Shown here: one piece after another, positions 42,522 through 50,044 of the stretch
Position numbering within the stretch: position 1 is the stretch's first letter
Layout: each line of letters opens with the position of its first letter
From: JAVBSX01 sp031549565
Lineage (GTDB): Bacteria; Planctomycetota; Planctomycetia; Pirellulales; Thermoguttaceae
Reading direction: 5' to 3'
NCBI GenBank assembly: GCA_031549565.1
Contig: JAVBPO010000081.1
Span: 34,568 to 98,567, forward strand
DNA length: 64,000 nucleotides
Notes under the pieces: generated by a model
What the model was told of the DNA's origin: nothing
Databases searched by the model: none
The model's input: only the letters and a program-made list of their open reading frames with translations
Translations under genes and position numbers: made by a program

Positions 42522-43682
42522 ATGTCGATCACAACGATTTTTCGTGCTTGCGTGATATCAGTCGCGGCTTTGGTCGTTTCCGGACCGGCGGCTTCCTCCG
42601 CTTTCGGGGCGGATTTTCCATGGTTCGGAAAGCGAAATTCCTCCTGGTTTTTCGCGGGAGACCTCGAAGCCGGTTTGTACGTCAATTCCTACGGACAAAC
42701 GAACCGCTATGTGGACGGTTTCCTCGATCCGACCAGCGCCAATACGGGGCTGCTGAACAACGTCCGGCAATCCGATTTTCAACTGAACCAGATTTATCTG
42801 TACGGCGGAAAGAAATTGGAAACGGACAACGGGTTCGATCTCGGCGGACAGATCGATTTCATGTACGGAACCGATTCGATTTACGGTCAAGCCGCCGGAT
42901 TGGAATATGACACCAGTCACGGCGATTGGCGGTCGGGCGACTACACCTACGCTCTGCCCCAGACGTACCTCGAAATGGGTTACAAGGACGTTTCCGTGAA
43001 GGTGGGAAAAATCGCTTCTCCGCTCGGGTATGAATCGCTGATTTCTTCGGAGCGGTTTTTCTATTCGACGAGTTATTCGTTCAACGTCGCACCGAACACC
43101 CACGCCGGTGTCGTCGCTAACTGGGACATTAATTCACGCGTCTCGATTTTCGGCGGCTGGGTCAACGGGGGCGACAAGTTTTTCGACACGTCCAAAGACA
43201 ACGCGTTTTTGGGGGGCGTCGAATATCAGCTCAGCTGCAAAACGACGTTGGCGTACACGCTCCTTGCGGGGAGAGACAACCAGTGGAACGATAATAACAA
43301 TTATTTCGTCAACACGCTCGTGATCGACCACAAACTGAACAAGAACTGGGAATACGTGTTCGAGTGGACGCTCAACAGCAACGACGCCGACGCGTGGTAC
43401 GACAACGCCTACGGAATCAACCAGGAGCTGTTCTACCGTTGGAATCGGTGCTGGGGAGTCGGCGGTCGAGTCGAATGGATGCATTTCAATCCGGGCGCCG
43501 ATTTTGTGGATGTCTCGGACAACGCCTACGCGTTCACGCTAGGACTAAACTGGACGCCTTGCGAGCGGCTGATCATCCGCCCGGAAATCCGGTACGATCG
43601 GTTCGAAAACGAACGGCTCTTCGACGCTCTCGCGAAAAAGGACCAGTTCTCGGGAGGTTGTTCGATGGTTGTGACGTTTTAG
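42522..43682 (+). CDS. Outer-membrane beta-barrel porin, BBP2-like
   Basis: The 386-residue product has a signal peptide ending near 'SSAFGA' (about residue 29) and then alternating hydrophobic/polar strands rich in Gly, Tyr, Trp and Asn, ending in the terminal Phe ('SMVVTF') typical of outer-membrane barrels. Stretches such as 'LNQIYLYGGKKLETDNGFDLGG', split by turns, 'VKVGKIASPLGYESL' and 'HAGVVANWDINSRVSIFGGWVNG' resemble the putative beta-barrel porin-2 family common in planctomycetes. It is likely a general or solute-specific pore in the outer membrane. It sits 34 bp after the hydrolase gene and is probably co-transcribed with it. Confidence 0.85.
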   Translation: MSITTIFRACVISVAALVVSGPAASSAFGADFPWFGKRNSSWFFAGDLEAGLYVNSYGQTNRYVDGFLDPTSANTGLLNNVRQSDFQLNQIYLYGGKKLETDNGFDLGGQIDFMYGTDSIYGQAAGLEYDTSHGDWRSGDYTYALPQTYLEMGYKDVSVKVGKIASPLGYESLISSERFFYSTSYSFNVAPNTHAGVVANWDINSRVSIFGGWVNGGDKFFDTSKDNAFLGGVEYQLSCKTTLAYTLLAGRDNQWNDNNNYFVNTLVIDHKLNKNWEYVFEWTLNSNDADAWYDNAYGINQELFYRWNRCWGVGGRVEWMHFNPGADFVDVSDNAYAFTLGLNWTPCERLIIRPEIRYDRFENERLFDALAKKDQFSGGCSMVVTF

Positions 43683-43787
43683 AAGCGGTGTCTTACTAAA
43701 TTCCGCATTCAATACTGGACTGTCTGACTTACGAAACCTTTTTTCAAGACAAGGTTTCAGAGAGGCTTTGCTTTTCATGCTAAAACG

Positions 43788-43829
43788 CCGGTCCCCTCTC
43801 CCCGGTATTCCGGGGGAGAGGGGACCGGT
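43788..43829. repeat. CCCTCTCCC-type palindrome, copy B1 (short form)
   Basis: A nearly perfect 42-bp palindrome in which CCGGTCCCCTCTCCCC pairs with the complementary GGGGAGAGGGGACC half around GGTATTCC. It lies about 105 bp after the porin stop and could act as a terminator or a REP-like element. Longer relatives occur at 49910 and 52288. The rest of the 334-bp gap before the ACP gene holds only a GAAACCTT/AAGGTTTC hairpin and the ACP leader. Confidence 0.8.
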
Positions 43830-44016
43830 CTGCTTGGGGCTGGTTCGTTTTTACACTTCCCCACAATTTTTGGAATTTTTTCTTTTCACCTACTCGACAC
43901 GGGGAGAGAAAAAATGATAATGGGAGAAGTGTTTTTTGTTCCCACCGTTGATTCCCCTATCCACCGTGTCGGAGTGGGCGACGTTTGGTCTACGCGCCGC
44001 GCCGGAGATATTACGC

Positions 44017-44265
44017 ATGACAGGTCCCGAAATTCGAGAAGCGATCATTCATATTTTGACCGACATCAATCCCGACGAAGACTACGTCGGAATGAAGGAC
44101 GACGTCTCGTTCCGCGATCAGTTCAGTATGGATAGCATGGATCTTCTCGATATTGTCCTCGAGCTTCGAAAACGGTATAAAGTGCAAATACCGGAAGAGG
44201 ATTATCCGAAACTCGCCAATATGAACAGCACCATCGAATACCTCTTACCGCTATTGAATAAGTAG
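44017..44265 (+). CDS. Acyl carrier protein
   Basis: An 82-residue acidic, helical protein with the phosphopantetheine attachment motif 'FSMDSMDLLDIV', where the Ser of 'DSMD' would carry the prosthetic group. The pattern 'I..IL.DI...........FR..F.MDSMD' and the 'YKVQIPEEDYPKL' helix fit a carrier protein. The ATG at 44017 is chosen because GGAG lies about 10 bp upstream and the first helix begins there; an upstream in-frame ATG at 43936 adds a residue stretch unlike the family. It is not next to fab genes. Instead it precedes a CrtI-like oxidoreductase and an AEC transporter, so it is probably a specialised ACP. Confidence 0.9.
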   Translation: MTGPEIREAIIHILTDINPDEDYVGMKDDVSFRDQFSMDSMDLLDIVLELRKRYKVQIPEEDYPKLANMNSTIEYLLPLLNK

Positions 44266-44287
44266 AAAAGTCGTTGGCTTGGGATTT

Positions 44288-44322
44288 CTACCGACGACGA
44301 ACTACTGACTACCGACGACTCA
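44288..44322. repeat. Heptamer array upstream of the FAD oxidoreductase start
   Basis: Five 7-bp units (CTACCGA, CGACGAA, CTACTGA, CTACCGA, CGACTCA) fill most of the 62-bp gap between the ACP stop and the next ATG. The array occupies the place where a ribosome-binding site would be expected, and none is visible. Confidence 0.6.
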
Positions 44323-44327
44323 TTCTT

Positions 44328-45716
44328 ATGTACGACAGCGTCATTATCGGAGCGGGAATGTCCGGGCTGGCCGCGGGAATTCGGCTGGCTCATTACGATC
44401 AACGTGTCTGCATTCTCGAACGGCATCATGTGATCGGCGGATTGAATTCCTATTATCGCCAAGGTGGACGTAATTTCGACGTCGGACTGCACGCCCTGAC
44501 CAATTTCGCTCCCAAAGGAACCCGGGTCGGCCCTCTTTCCCGACTGCTCAAACATCTGCGATTGACTTGGGACGAATTGGCGCTCGTACCCCAAATCGGC
44601 TCGGCGATCGCGTTTCCCGGCGCCCGGCTGCTGTTCGACAACCATTTCGAACTGTTCGAGTCGGAGGTGCGACGGCATTTTCCTAAGCAGATCGACGGAC
44701 TCCAAAAAATGGTCAAAGACCTCGTCGGATACGACCAACTCGGCTTGAATTCCATGAACACCTCCGCAAGGGAGTTCGTTTCCCGATATCTCACCGATCC
44801 GCTTTTGATCGACATGATCTTTTGTCCGCTCCTTTATTACGGCGGAGCGAGGGAAAGGGATATGGAGTTCGGCCAGTTCTGCGTGATGTTTCGCTCGATC
44901 TTTCTGGAAGGGTTTGCCCGCCCGTTCGCGGGAGTTCGTTGGATTCTTCGGCAGCTTATCCAAAAATTCAAAACGCTCGGCGGCGAACTGCGACTCCGGG
45001 CCGTCGTGAAAAAAATCCAGTCGTACGCCGGTCGGGTCGAGAGGATTATACTCAACGACGATACGGAAATCAGTGCGAAAAATTTTCTCTCTTCCGCCGG
45101 TTGGCGGGAAACAATGCAGCTTTGCGACGAGCCGGATTCCCAAGAAATCGCGGAGCCGCCCGCCGGACAGTTGGCTTTTATTGAAACGATCAGCGTGCTC
45201 GACGAGGAGCCGAAGCATCTCGGACACGATCGGACGATCGTTTTCTTCAACGACTCGGACCGTTTTTCCTACGAAAAACCGGATTCGCTCGTCGACGTTC
45301 GCAGCGGTGTGATCTGCTCGCCGAACAATTTCGATTACGACCAGCCGCTCGGCGAAGGGATGATCCGGATCACGTCTTTGGCGAATTACGACCGTTGGGC
45401 AAAGCTTTCCGCCGAGGATTACCGCGAACAAAAAAAGACGTGGTACGAAAAAACGCTCGAATCGGCGGTCCGGTTCGTTCCGGATTTCCGTAAGAACGTG
45501 ATCGATACGGACATGTTCACGCCGCTGACCGTGCGTCGCTTCACCGGCAAGGAAAACGGCGCGATTTACGGGGCGCCGGAAAAAAAGTACGACGGACGAA
45601 CCCACTTGGAGAACCTGTTCCTGTGCGGAACCGATCAGGGAATGGTCGGGATCATCGGGGCGATCATCAGCGGTATCACGATCGCGAACAGGTACCTTCT
45701 CGGCGCCGCGGAATGA
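44328..45716 (+). CDS. CrtI-like FAD-dependent oxidoreductase
   Basis: The 462-residue protein begins with a Rossmann FAD-binding motif 'SVIIGAGMSGLAAGIRLA' (GxGxxG at 8-13), then 'VCILERHHVIGG' and 'FDVGLHALTNF'. The C-terminal motif 'LENLFLCGTDQGMVGIIGAIISG' (split by the FAD-binding turn) is typical of phytoene desaturases, carotenoid isomerases and related retinol-saturase-like enzymes. The start at 44328 places the FAD motif at residue 4 onward; an earlier in-frame ATG at 44274 lies in the heptamer-array leader. The neighbour upstream is an ACP, suggesting that the substrate might be an ACP-bound acyl chain rather than a carotenoid, but this is inference. No phytoene synthase is in the window. 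Confidence 0.85.
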   Translation: MYDSVIIGAGMSGLAAGIRLAHYDQRVCILERHHVIGGLNSYYRQGGRNFDVGLHALTNFAPKGTRVGPLSRLLKHLRLTWDELALVPQIGSAIAFPGARLLFDNHFELFESEVRRHFPKQIDGLQKMVKDLVGYDQLGLNSMNTSAREFVSRYLTDPLLIDMIFCPLLYYGGARERDMEFGQFCVMFRSIFLEGFARPFAGVRWILRQLIQKFKTLGGELRLRAVVKKIQSYAGRVERIILNDDTEISAKNFLSSAGWRETMQLCDEPDSQEIAEPPAGQLAFIETISVLDEEPKHLGHDRTIVFFNDSDRFSYEKPDSLVDVRSGVICSPNNFDYDQPLGEGMIRITSLANYDRWAKLSAEDYREQKKTWYEKTLESAVRFVPDFRKNVIDTDMFTPLTVRRFTGKENGAIYGAPEKKYDGRTHLENLFLCGTDQGMVGIIGAIISGITIANRYLLGAAE

Positions 45717-45723
45717 GCCGACG

Positions 45724-46734
45724 ATGTTTCAAACGCTTTCGGTCTCTTTTTCAGCGGTTCTTTCCGTTTTTTGCGTGATTCTCGCCGGTTTTTTCGCGCG
45801 CCGGCTCGGCGTGTTGACGAAAGAATCGGACCAGGGGCTGCTGCGGCTGATGATTAACGTTCTCATGCCGTGTTTGATTCTCGACCGGCTTCTTTTCGTC
45901 GACGTTTTCGCCGATCCGAGCAATCTGTATTACCCGACGCTGCTCGGCATCGCGGAGATCGGCGTCGGGATTTTGCTCGCGGCGTGTCTCGGTTGGCTCC
46001 CGAACCGATGGACGGCGCTCGATTCCCGAGTCAAGCGGGGCACGTTCGCGACCTGCGTCGGGATGCTCAACTACGGGTTCGTTCCGATCGCGCTAGTTCC
46101 GATCCTGTTCCCGGAAAGCGACACCACGATGGGCGTGCTGTTCGTCCTGAACCTCGGCGTCGAGTTCATGATGTGGACGCTGGGACTCCAGATGATCCAA
46201 GGGAAATTCAATCTTCAATCGGCGAAGAAATCGATCAACGGTCCGACGATTACGATCCTTTTGGCGATTCCGTTGAATCTGTGGTCTCACGGTTCGGGAT
46301 TCCCGTTGTTTCTGAACGAAATTCTCCCGTATTTCAGCTTTGTTCGACAGGCGATCCATTTAGCCGGACAGGCCGCGATTCCGCTTTCGATCCTGCTCGT
46401 CGGCGCGTCGATCGGGGACGTGTTCCGGATTGACCGATACCGTCTCCGATTCCGGCAAGCGTTGAAAATCGTTTTCTGGTCCTGCTTGTTGCGGATTTTG
46501 ATTTTGCCGTCGTTGATTCTGTTGACCGCGTATTATCTGCCTTGTTCGTTGGAGTTGAAGCGGGTTCTCGTGCTTCACGCCGCGATGGGTTCGGCGGTTT
46601 TCCCGATCGTTTTAGCGCAACAGTACGACGGCGACCCGGAAGTCGCGCTCGATTCGGTGCTCGGCAACTCCTTCCCGTCGCTGCTGACGATCCCGCTCTG
46701 GATCGCTTTCGGATTGCAATGGATATCCCATTAG
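45724..46734 (+). CDS. AEC (auxin efflux carrier) family transporter
   Basis: The 336-residue protein is strongly hydrophobic with about ten membrane segments. It has the AEC-type start 'VFCVILAGFFARRLGVL', 'LLRLMINVLMPCLILDRLL' and the C-terminal 'HAAMGSAVFPIVLAQQYDGDPEVA'. AEC transporters move small organic acids or related anions by secondary transport. The ATG is 7 bp after the oxidoreductase stop, so co-expression with the ACP and oxidoreductase is likely. A hairpin with a T run follows about 90 bp downstream. The substrate is unknown. Confidence 0.9.
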   Translation: MFQTLSVSFSAVLSVFCVILAGFFARRLGVLTKESDQGLLRLMINVLMPCLILDRLLFVDVFADPSNLYYPTLLGIAEIGVGILLAACLGWLPNRWTALDSRVKRGTFATCVGMLNYGFVPIALVPILFPESDTTMGVLFVLNLGVEFMMWTLGLQMIQGKFNLQSAKKSINGPTITILLAIPLNLWSHGSGFPLFLNEILPYFSFVRQAIHLAGQAAIPLSILLVGASIGDVFRIDRYRLRFRQALKIVFWSCLLRILILPSLILLTAYYLPCSLELKRVLVLHAAMGSAVFPIVLAQQYDGDPEVALDSVLGNSFPSLLTIPLWIAFGLQWISH

Positions 46735-46823
46735 CGACGCGGGCTTAATACGACAGCGCAATGATTATGCTAAAAACGGTCCGAAATTGCTCTTTGCCTA
46801 AACTTTGAGAAATAGAAAATACT

Positions 46824-46859
46824 CTCCTTGACGTTCCGAAGATTCAAGGAGGATTTTTT
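46824..46859 (+). terminator. Intrinsic terminator after the AEC gene
   Basis: CTCCTTGA (46824-46831) pairs with TCAAGGAG (46844-46851) around a 12-nt loop, and GATTTTTTA follows. It is placed to end the ACP-oxidoreductase-AEC transcript. The same bases produce an apparent ribosome-binding site before the ATG at 46860, which I do not take as a gene start. Confidence 0.7.
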
Positions 46860-46989
46860 ATGTTACGGGTTTCAGTTGTTCATAAACGGCTCGAACCGTC
46901 GAAGGCCCGTTTTTCCAAAGCACTTGGAGCACACGCAGCTCCCCGTCGGACGGCTTGGGAAAATCCTCCCGATAATAAAATTGCGACAT
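46858..46989 (-). pseudogene. Truncated blaI/mecI-type regulator
   Basis: On the minus strand an ATG at 46989 opens a 43-codon frame whose translation, 'PSDGELRVLQVLWKNGPSTV' followed by RAVYEQL, is the first part of the BlaI/MecI winged helix. Full-length relatives run to about 125 residues and continue with 'GYTTV..'; here a TAA comes right after 'KPVT', inside the AEC terminator. GGGGA lies about 12 bp before the ATG. It may be a remnant of a second blaI beside the intact blaI-M56 pair, or a short expressed HTH peptide. The remaining 437-bp gap (46735-47172) holds only this and two hairpins. Confidence 0.65.
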
Positions 46990-47133
46990 TTGTGTGCGTT
47001 CCCCGCGTTGGTGTGGTGAAATGTTGCACACATGATATACGATCCGAGTCGTACTTTCAAGAGTAAAATCGGTAAAAAGCGGAATAATTCCGATTTATAA
47101 AGAACGATGCTGATCGTAGAACGCTGTAATACA

Positions 47134-47163
47134 GCCCGGGGCTAACGGAAGTGAACCCCGGGC
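47134..47163. terminator. GC-rich hairpin after the M56 gene
   Basis: GCCCGGGGCT and AACCCCGGGC form an 8-bp GC-only stem with a 10-nt loop, 9 bp past the stop of the M56 gene. No T run follows on the minus strand, so it may be a REP-like element as much as a terminator. Confidence 0.5.
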
Positions 47164-47172
47164 ATGCGCTCT

Positions 47173-49155
47173 TTAGGATTTTTTGCTCGGGAACTTTTTT
47201 CGTTCGTTTTTGAACTCCGCCGGGGTGCCGTCGCCGGGGCGCCAGGAGTCCGGGCCGGGGCGGTAGACGCCGTTGCGTTCGTTTTCGATCCGTTCCTGTC
47301 GCATGTTGCGGAGCATCTTCTTGACGAAGTCCGGTGCTTCGTCCATCAGCTTCTGCATCTTGTCCAACTGCTCGTCGGTCAACACGTTCATGAGCCGGGC
47401 CTTGAATCGGGTCGCAAACTTTTGGCCCTTTTCGGCGTTGGCTTTGCGACGCTGCGACCATTTCTCCTCGTTCGTTTCTCTTGCCTTTCCACCGGCTTCA
47501 CTCATTTTCTTAAAAACTTCCTCTTTGGACTGAAAAGGTTGGATTTTGTTCATTTCCTTGACATTATCGATCATCGCGATGAAAAACTCACGCCGCATAC
47601 TCATTTCTTCGTCGACGAGGGCGTCGAATTCCGGCCGCATTTCTTCTTTGATCGCTTCCATTTCCGCTTTTTGTTCGTCGCTTAATCCCAGCGATTCGAA
47701 CATCGAAACGTTGGGGTATCCTATCTCCGGAAGGAGCTGTAATTTGAGAAGATTGACCTTCTGCATTTGCTCCGGTGTCAATGTTTCGGCAACTTCGTCA
47801 TCCATTGCATTTTCAAAGAATGCTTTACAAAATTTTTCCAGCGCTGTGACATAAGCTCGTTTTTGTTCTTCCGTTGCATTGCGAAAATCGGGATCGTTAT
47901 CCGGAATTGCCTCATATGTCTCTTTTTTGATTTGTAACATTTCCGGCGTTGGATTTTGAGAACGTTTTTCGGAAACTTCCTTCGCGAGTTCATTCTCCTT
48001 ACGCAGGAAAAACAATCGTTCATTTTGTTCTTCCGTGAGATTCAAATATGATTCTTGATTCGACCGAAACAACATGAGAGCCGGCAACCACGTTCCACCG
48101 TCGCCGTTGTACAAGGAATAATAGGTCGGACGTTCCTGGGCTTCCTGTTCAAGCAACCAGCGGGGGGACAACAACCATTTGAAATGTTCTTCGCCCGCCT
48201 GTTGGGCTTGCGAATAATTTTGCTGGCAAAACGCGAGCAGCACGCTCACGAAAAATGTTGCGCAGCAGACGGAAAGCGTCCAGAGCCGGGATTGCGCCGG
48301 TCGACCGGTTCGCGGGTCGAACTCCATGATCGTGTGGATACGTTGCATGATTTTTTCCTTTCGGGAAAGAAATTGAAAACTGGGGCGTAAAAACGTGTTG
48401 GGTTTGTTTTCGGCGGCGAGCCGGAGCAGGGTTTCGGCGTACTGTTCGGCGGAAACCGTCCCCTGCGACAAAACGAGCAGGTCGCACGACTGGTCGGCGG
48501 CCGCGTCGGATTTCCAGAGCGCGAACCAGTACAGCGGATTCCAGAACAGGAAACAACCGCAGATTCGCGTCCAAAACGCCGCAAGATGATCCCGGCGAAC
48601 GATGTGGGCCAATTCGTGCTGAAAAATGGCGTCACGTTCCGGCTCCGACAGGTTTTCCGAAAGCGATTCCGGGAGCAGCACCGCCGGATGCAGGCCCCAC
48701 GACCAAACGGTCGGGCTCTTCACTTCGTCGGACGTGAACAGAATCGGGAGCGAAACGTGTTGCAGAATCTTCGCGTTTCTCAGCAGCGATTCCTGCGACG
48801 ATCGATCCGGAAACGGCCGGGCGCGAAACATCAATCTCCGACCGTGAACGATACCGAACACGAGAAATAGCGCAACCGGAACCGCCCCGCAAAGCAGTAA
48901 CAGCCCGAGCGATTCGGGCGGTATCACGAACCACGGAAAGCCGAACGGCAATATCCCGCGGTTTTGCGTTTTAATTAACGTCGAAAGCGTCGGCGCAAAA
49001 ATCGCGGCGTAAACGCTCCACGTCAAAATCGAATGGATTTTCCAAGGCGTCACGCGAAAAAACGGCGTCAGTAAATCGCCGATCCCGAGAATCAACGTCG
49101 CTTGCCAAATCGCGAAGGTCGTCCAAGTTGTGAAAATTGTAAACATAATATTCAT
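47173..49155 (-). CDS. M56 (BlaR1-like) membrane metalloprotease with LTxxQ repeats
   Basis: The 660-residue protein has three N-terminal membrane helices (about 5-30, 42-60, 83-103), a cytoplasmic zinc-protease domain with HELAH (His180, Glu181, His184), a fourth helix at 291-310, and a long C-terminal periplasmic part. In BlaR1 the last part is a penicillin-binding sensor. Here it is helical and charged, with LTEEQ (373), LTPEQ (459), LSDEQ (491) and LTDEQ (592), the LTxxQ motif of Spy/CpxP-type periplasmic proteins. The third zinc ligand of M56 proteases, normally Glu in 'E..CD', appears as Asp221 in 'DQSCD'. The intact blaI lies upstream, separated by a repeat element. It likely senses an envelope signal and inactivates BlaI. 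Confidence 0.88.
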   Translation of the reverse strand: MNIMFTIFTTWTTFAIWQATLILGIGDLLTPFFRVTPWKIHSILTWSVYAAIFAPTLSTLIKTQNRGILPFGFPWFVIPPESLGLLLLCGAVPVALFLVFGIVHGRRLMFRARPFPDRSSQESLLRNAKILQHVSLPILFTSDEVKSPTVWSWGLHPAVLLPESLSENLSEPERDAIFQHELAHIVRRDHLAAFWTRICGCFLFWNPLYWFALWKSDAAADQSCDLLVLSQGTVSAEQYAETLLRLAAENKPNTFLRPSFQFLSRKEKIMQRIHTIMEFDPRTGRPAQSRLWTLSVCCATFFVSVLLAFCQQNYSQAQQAGEEHFKWLLSPRWLLEQEAQERPTYYSLYNGDGGTWLPALMLFRSNQESYLNLTEEQNERLFFLRKENELAKEVSEKRSQNPTPEMLQIKKETYEAIPDNDPDFRNATEEQKRAYVTALEKFCKAFFENAMDDEVAETLTPEQMQKVNLLKLQLLPEIGYPNVSMFESLGLSDEQKAEMEAIKEEMRPEFDALVDEEMSMRREFFIAMIDNVKEMNKIQPFQSKEEVFKKMSEAGGKARETNEEKWSQRRKANAEKGQKFATRFKARLMNVLTDEQLDKMQKLMDEAPDFVKKMLRNMRQERIENERNGVYRPGPDSWRPGDGTPAEFKNERKKFPSKKS

Positions 49156-49157
49156 TT

Positions 49158-49331
49158 TAGGCTTTTGCCAGAAAGTTCCATGTCGTGTTTGTCATCCTGA
49201 GGTACTCCGAAGGATCTGGTATCCCTCGGTATTCGCACCGCAATGCGTGTTGGGCGGATACACCAGATTCTTCACTCCGTGAGTACACTGCGCTCAGAAT
49301 GACATAACTTGCCCATCAATCTCGGTCTTTG
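49158..49331. repeat. MITE-like palindromic element, copy A1 (degenerate ends)
   Basis: The element starts TAGGCTTTTGCCAGAAA two or three bases from the M56 start codon and contains the internal inverted pair GTCATCCTGAGGTACTCC ... GAGTACACTGCGCTCAG, ending in CAGAATGACA plus a decayed right end. It fills the 182-bp gap between blaI and the M56 gene. It is related to the better preserved copies at 55451 and 58159. Confidence 0.8.
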
Positions 49332-49337
49332 GTAAAC

Positions 49338-49757
49338 TCATTTCTGTTCTCTGTCCTCTGTCCTCTGTCCTCTCTTTTTCATCATTTCCCGTATTTCGGC
49401 GAGTTCTTCGTCGGTCAAACCGGTATCATCGACGAAATGCCGAAACAGGAGCGTTTTGCTCCCCTGCAAAAACGTTTCGGCGAACGCTCGAAGTGAGCCG
49501 CCGATCGCTTCGCTTCGGGTTCGGGTCGGTCGGTAAACGTAAGCGCGATTGTTCTTTTCGCTTTTTTCGTGCGTCAACCAACCGAGCCGCTGGAGTTTTT
49601 GAATCGTCGCCAAAACGGTCGTATAGGCGAGCGGTTCCGTTTCAGGGCGGGCGTTCAGTTCGTCGAGCACGTCCTGAACGGTCGCCCCCTCGCGGTCCCA
49701 GATGATTTCCAGCACGTTGCGCTGCTGCACGCCGAGTGTGTTGAGTTCGGAGTCCAT
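49338..49757 (-). CDS. BlaI/MecI/CopY family transcriptional repressor
   Basis: A 139-residue winged-helix regulator: 'LGVQQRNVLEIIWDREGATV' (recognition core begins), 'LAYTTVLATIQKLQRLGWLTHE' and 'YVYRPTRTRSEA' match BlaI, which represses its own operon as a dimer and is cleaved when the partner M56 protease is activated. The partner is next downstream. A candidate operator lies 47-67 bp upstream of the start. The last eleven or so codons ('RGQRTEDREQK') are encoded by a 7-bp tandem repeat, so the C-terminus seems to be a recent extension. No clear ribosome-binding site precedes the ATG. Confidence 0.93.
   Translation of the reverse strand: MDSELNTLGVQQRNVLEIIWDREGATVQDVLDELNARPETEPLAYTTVLATIQKLQRLGWLTHEKSEKNNRAYVYRPTRTRSEAIGGSLRAFAETFLQGSKTLLFRHFVDDTGLTDEELAEIREMMKKRGQRTEDREQK
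49343..49373. repeat. Heptamer array inside the 3' end of blaI
   Basis: Four 7-bp units (TCTGTTC, then TCTGTCC three times) on the plus strand, i.e. GGACAGA on the coding strand, encode the C-terminal residues of BlaI. The unit is the reverse complement of the AGAGGAC unit at 50890. Confidence 0.8.
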
Positions 49758-49803
49758 GATTTTTTGCGGAAGAAGAGGGAAAATCGTTATTACTACTGTC
49801 GAT

Positions 49804-49824
49804 AATACTATGCGCGATAGTATT
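49804..49824. promoter_or_regulatory. Candidate BlaI operator
   Basis: AATACTAT-GCGCG-ATAGTATT is a perfect 8-bp inverted repeat with a 5-bp spacer, 47-67 bp upstream of blaI. A second half-like TACTACTGTCGATA is adjacent. BlaI-family repressors bind dyads upstream of their own gene, so autoregulation is likely. Confidence 0.65.
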
Positions 49825-49909
49825 TGTCAAGTGCGTAAAACTTTTTTTGATTTTAAATCCATCAAGGCTAAGAAACATACCCGTTTATAGACTGTCGCAA
49901 CCAAAACGC

Positions 49910-50023
49910 GGTCCCCTCTCCCCGATTCCGGGGAGAGGGCTAGGGTGAGGGGAAATGAAGCGTCAAACAGCTCCATCCCCTCACCCTAACCCTCTCCCCC
50001 GGACGACCGGGGGAGAGGGGACC
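49910..50023. repeat. CCCTCTCCC-type palindromic repeat, copy B2
   Basis: This 114-bp element has outer arms GGTCCCCTCTCCCC and GGGGAGAGGGGACC and inner arms AGGGCTAGGGTGAGGGG and CCCCTCACCCTAACCCT around an AAGCGTCAAACAGCT core. It lies between blaI and the isomerase-like gene. Relatives occur at 43788 and 52288. Confidence 0.85.
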
Positions 50024-50044
50024 ATGGGTATAAAACTTTTCAGC

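Noticed and set aside
46860..47066. A 68-codon plus-strand frame with a perfect AAGGAGG eight bases before its ATG
   Set aside because: The apparent ribosome-binding site is the right arm of the AEC terminator, and the opposite strand encodes a recognisable BlaI fragment. The translation has no protein-like pattern.
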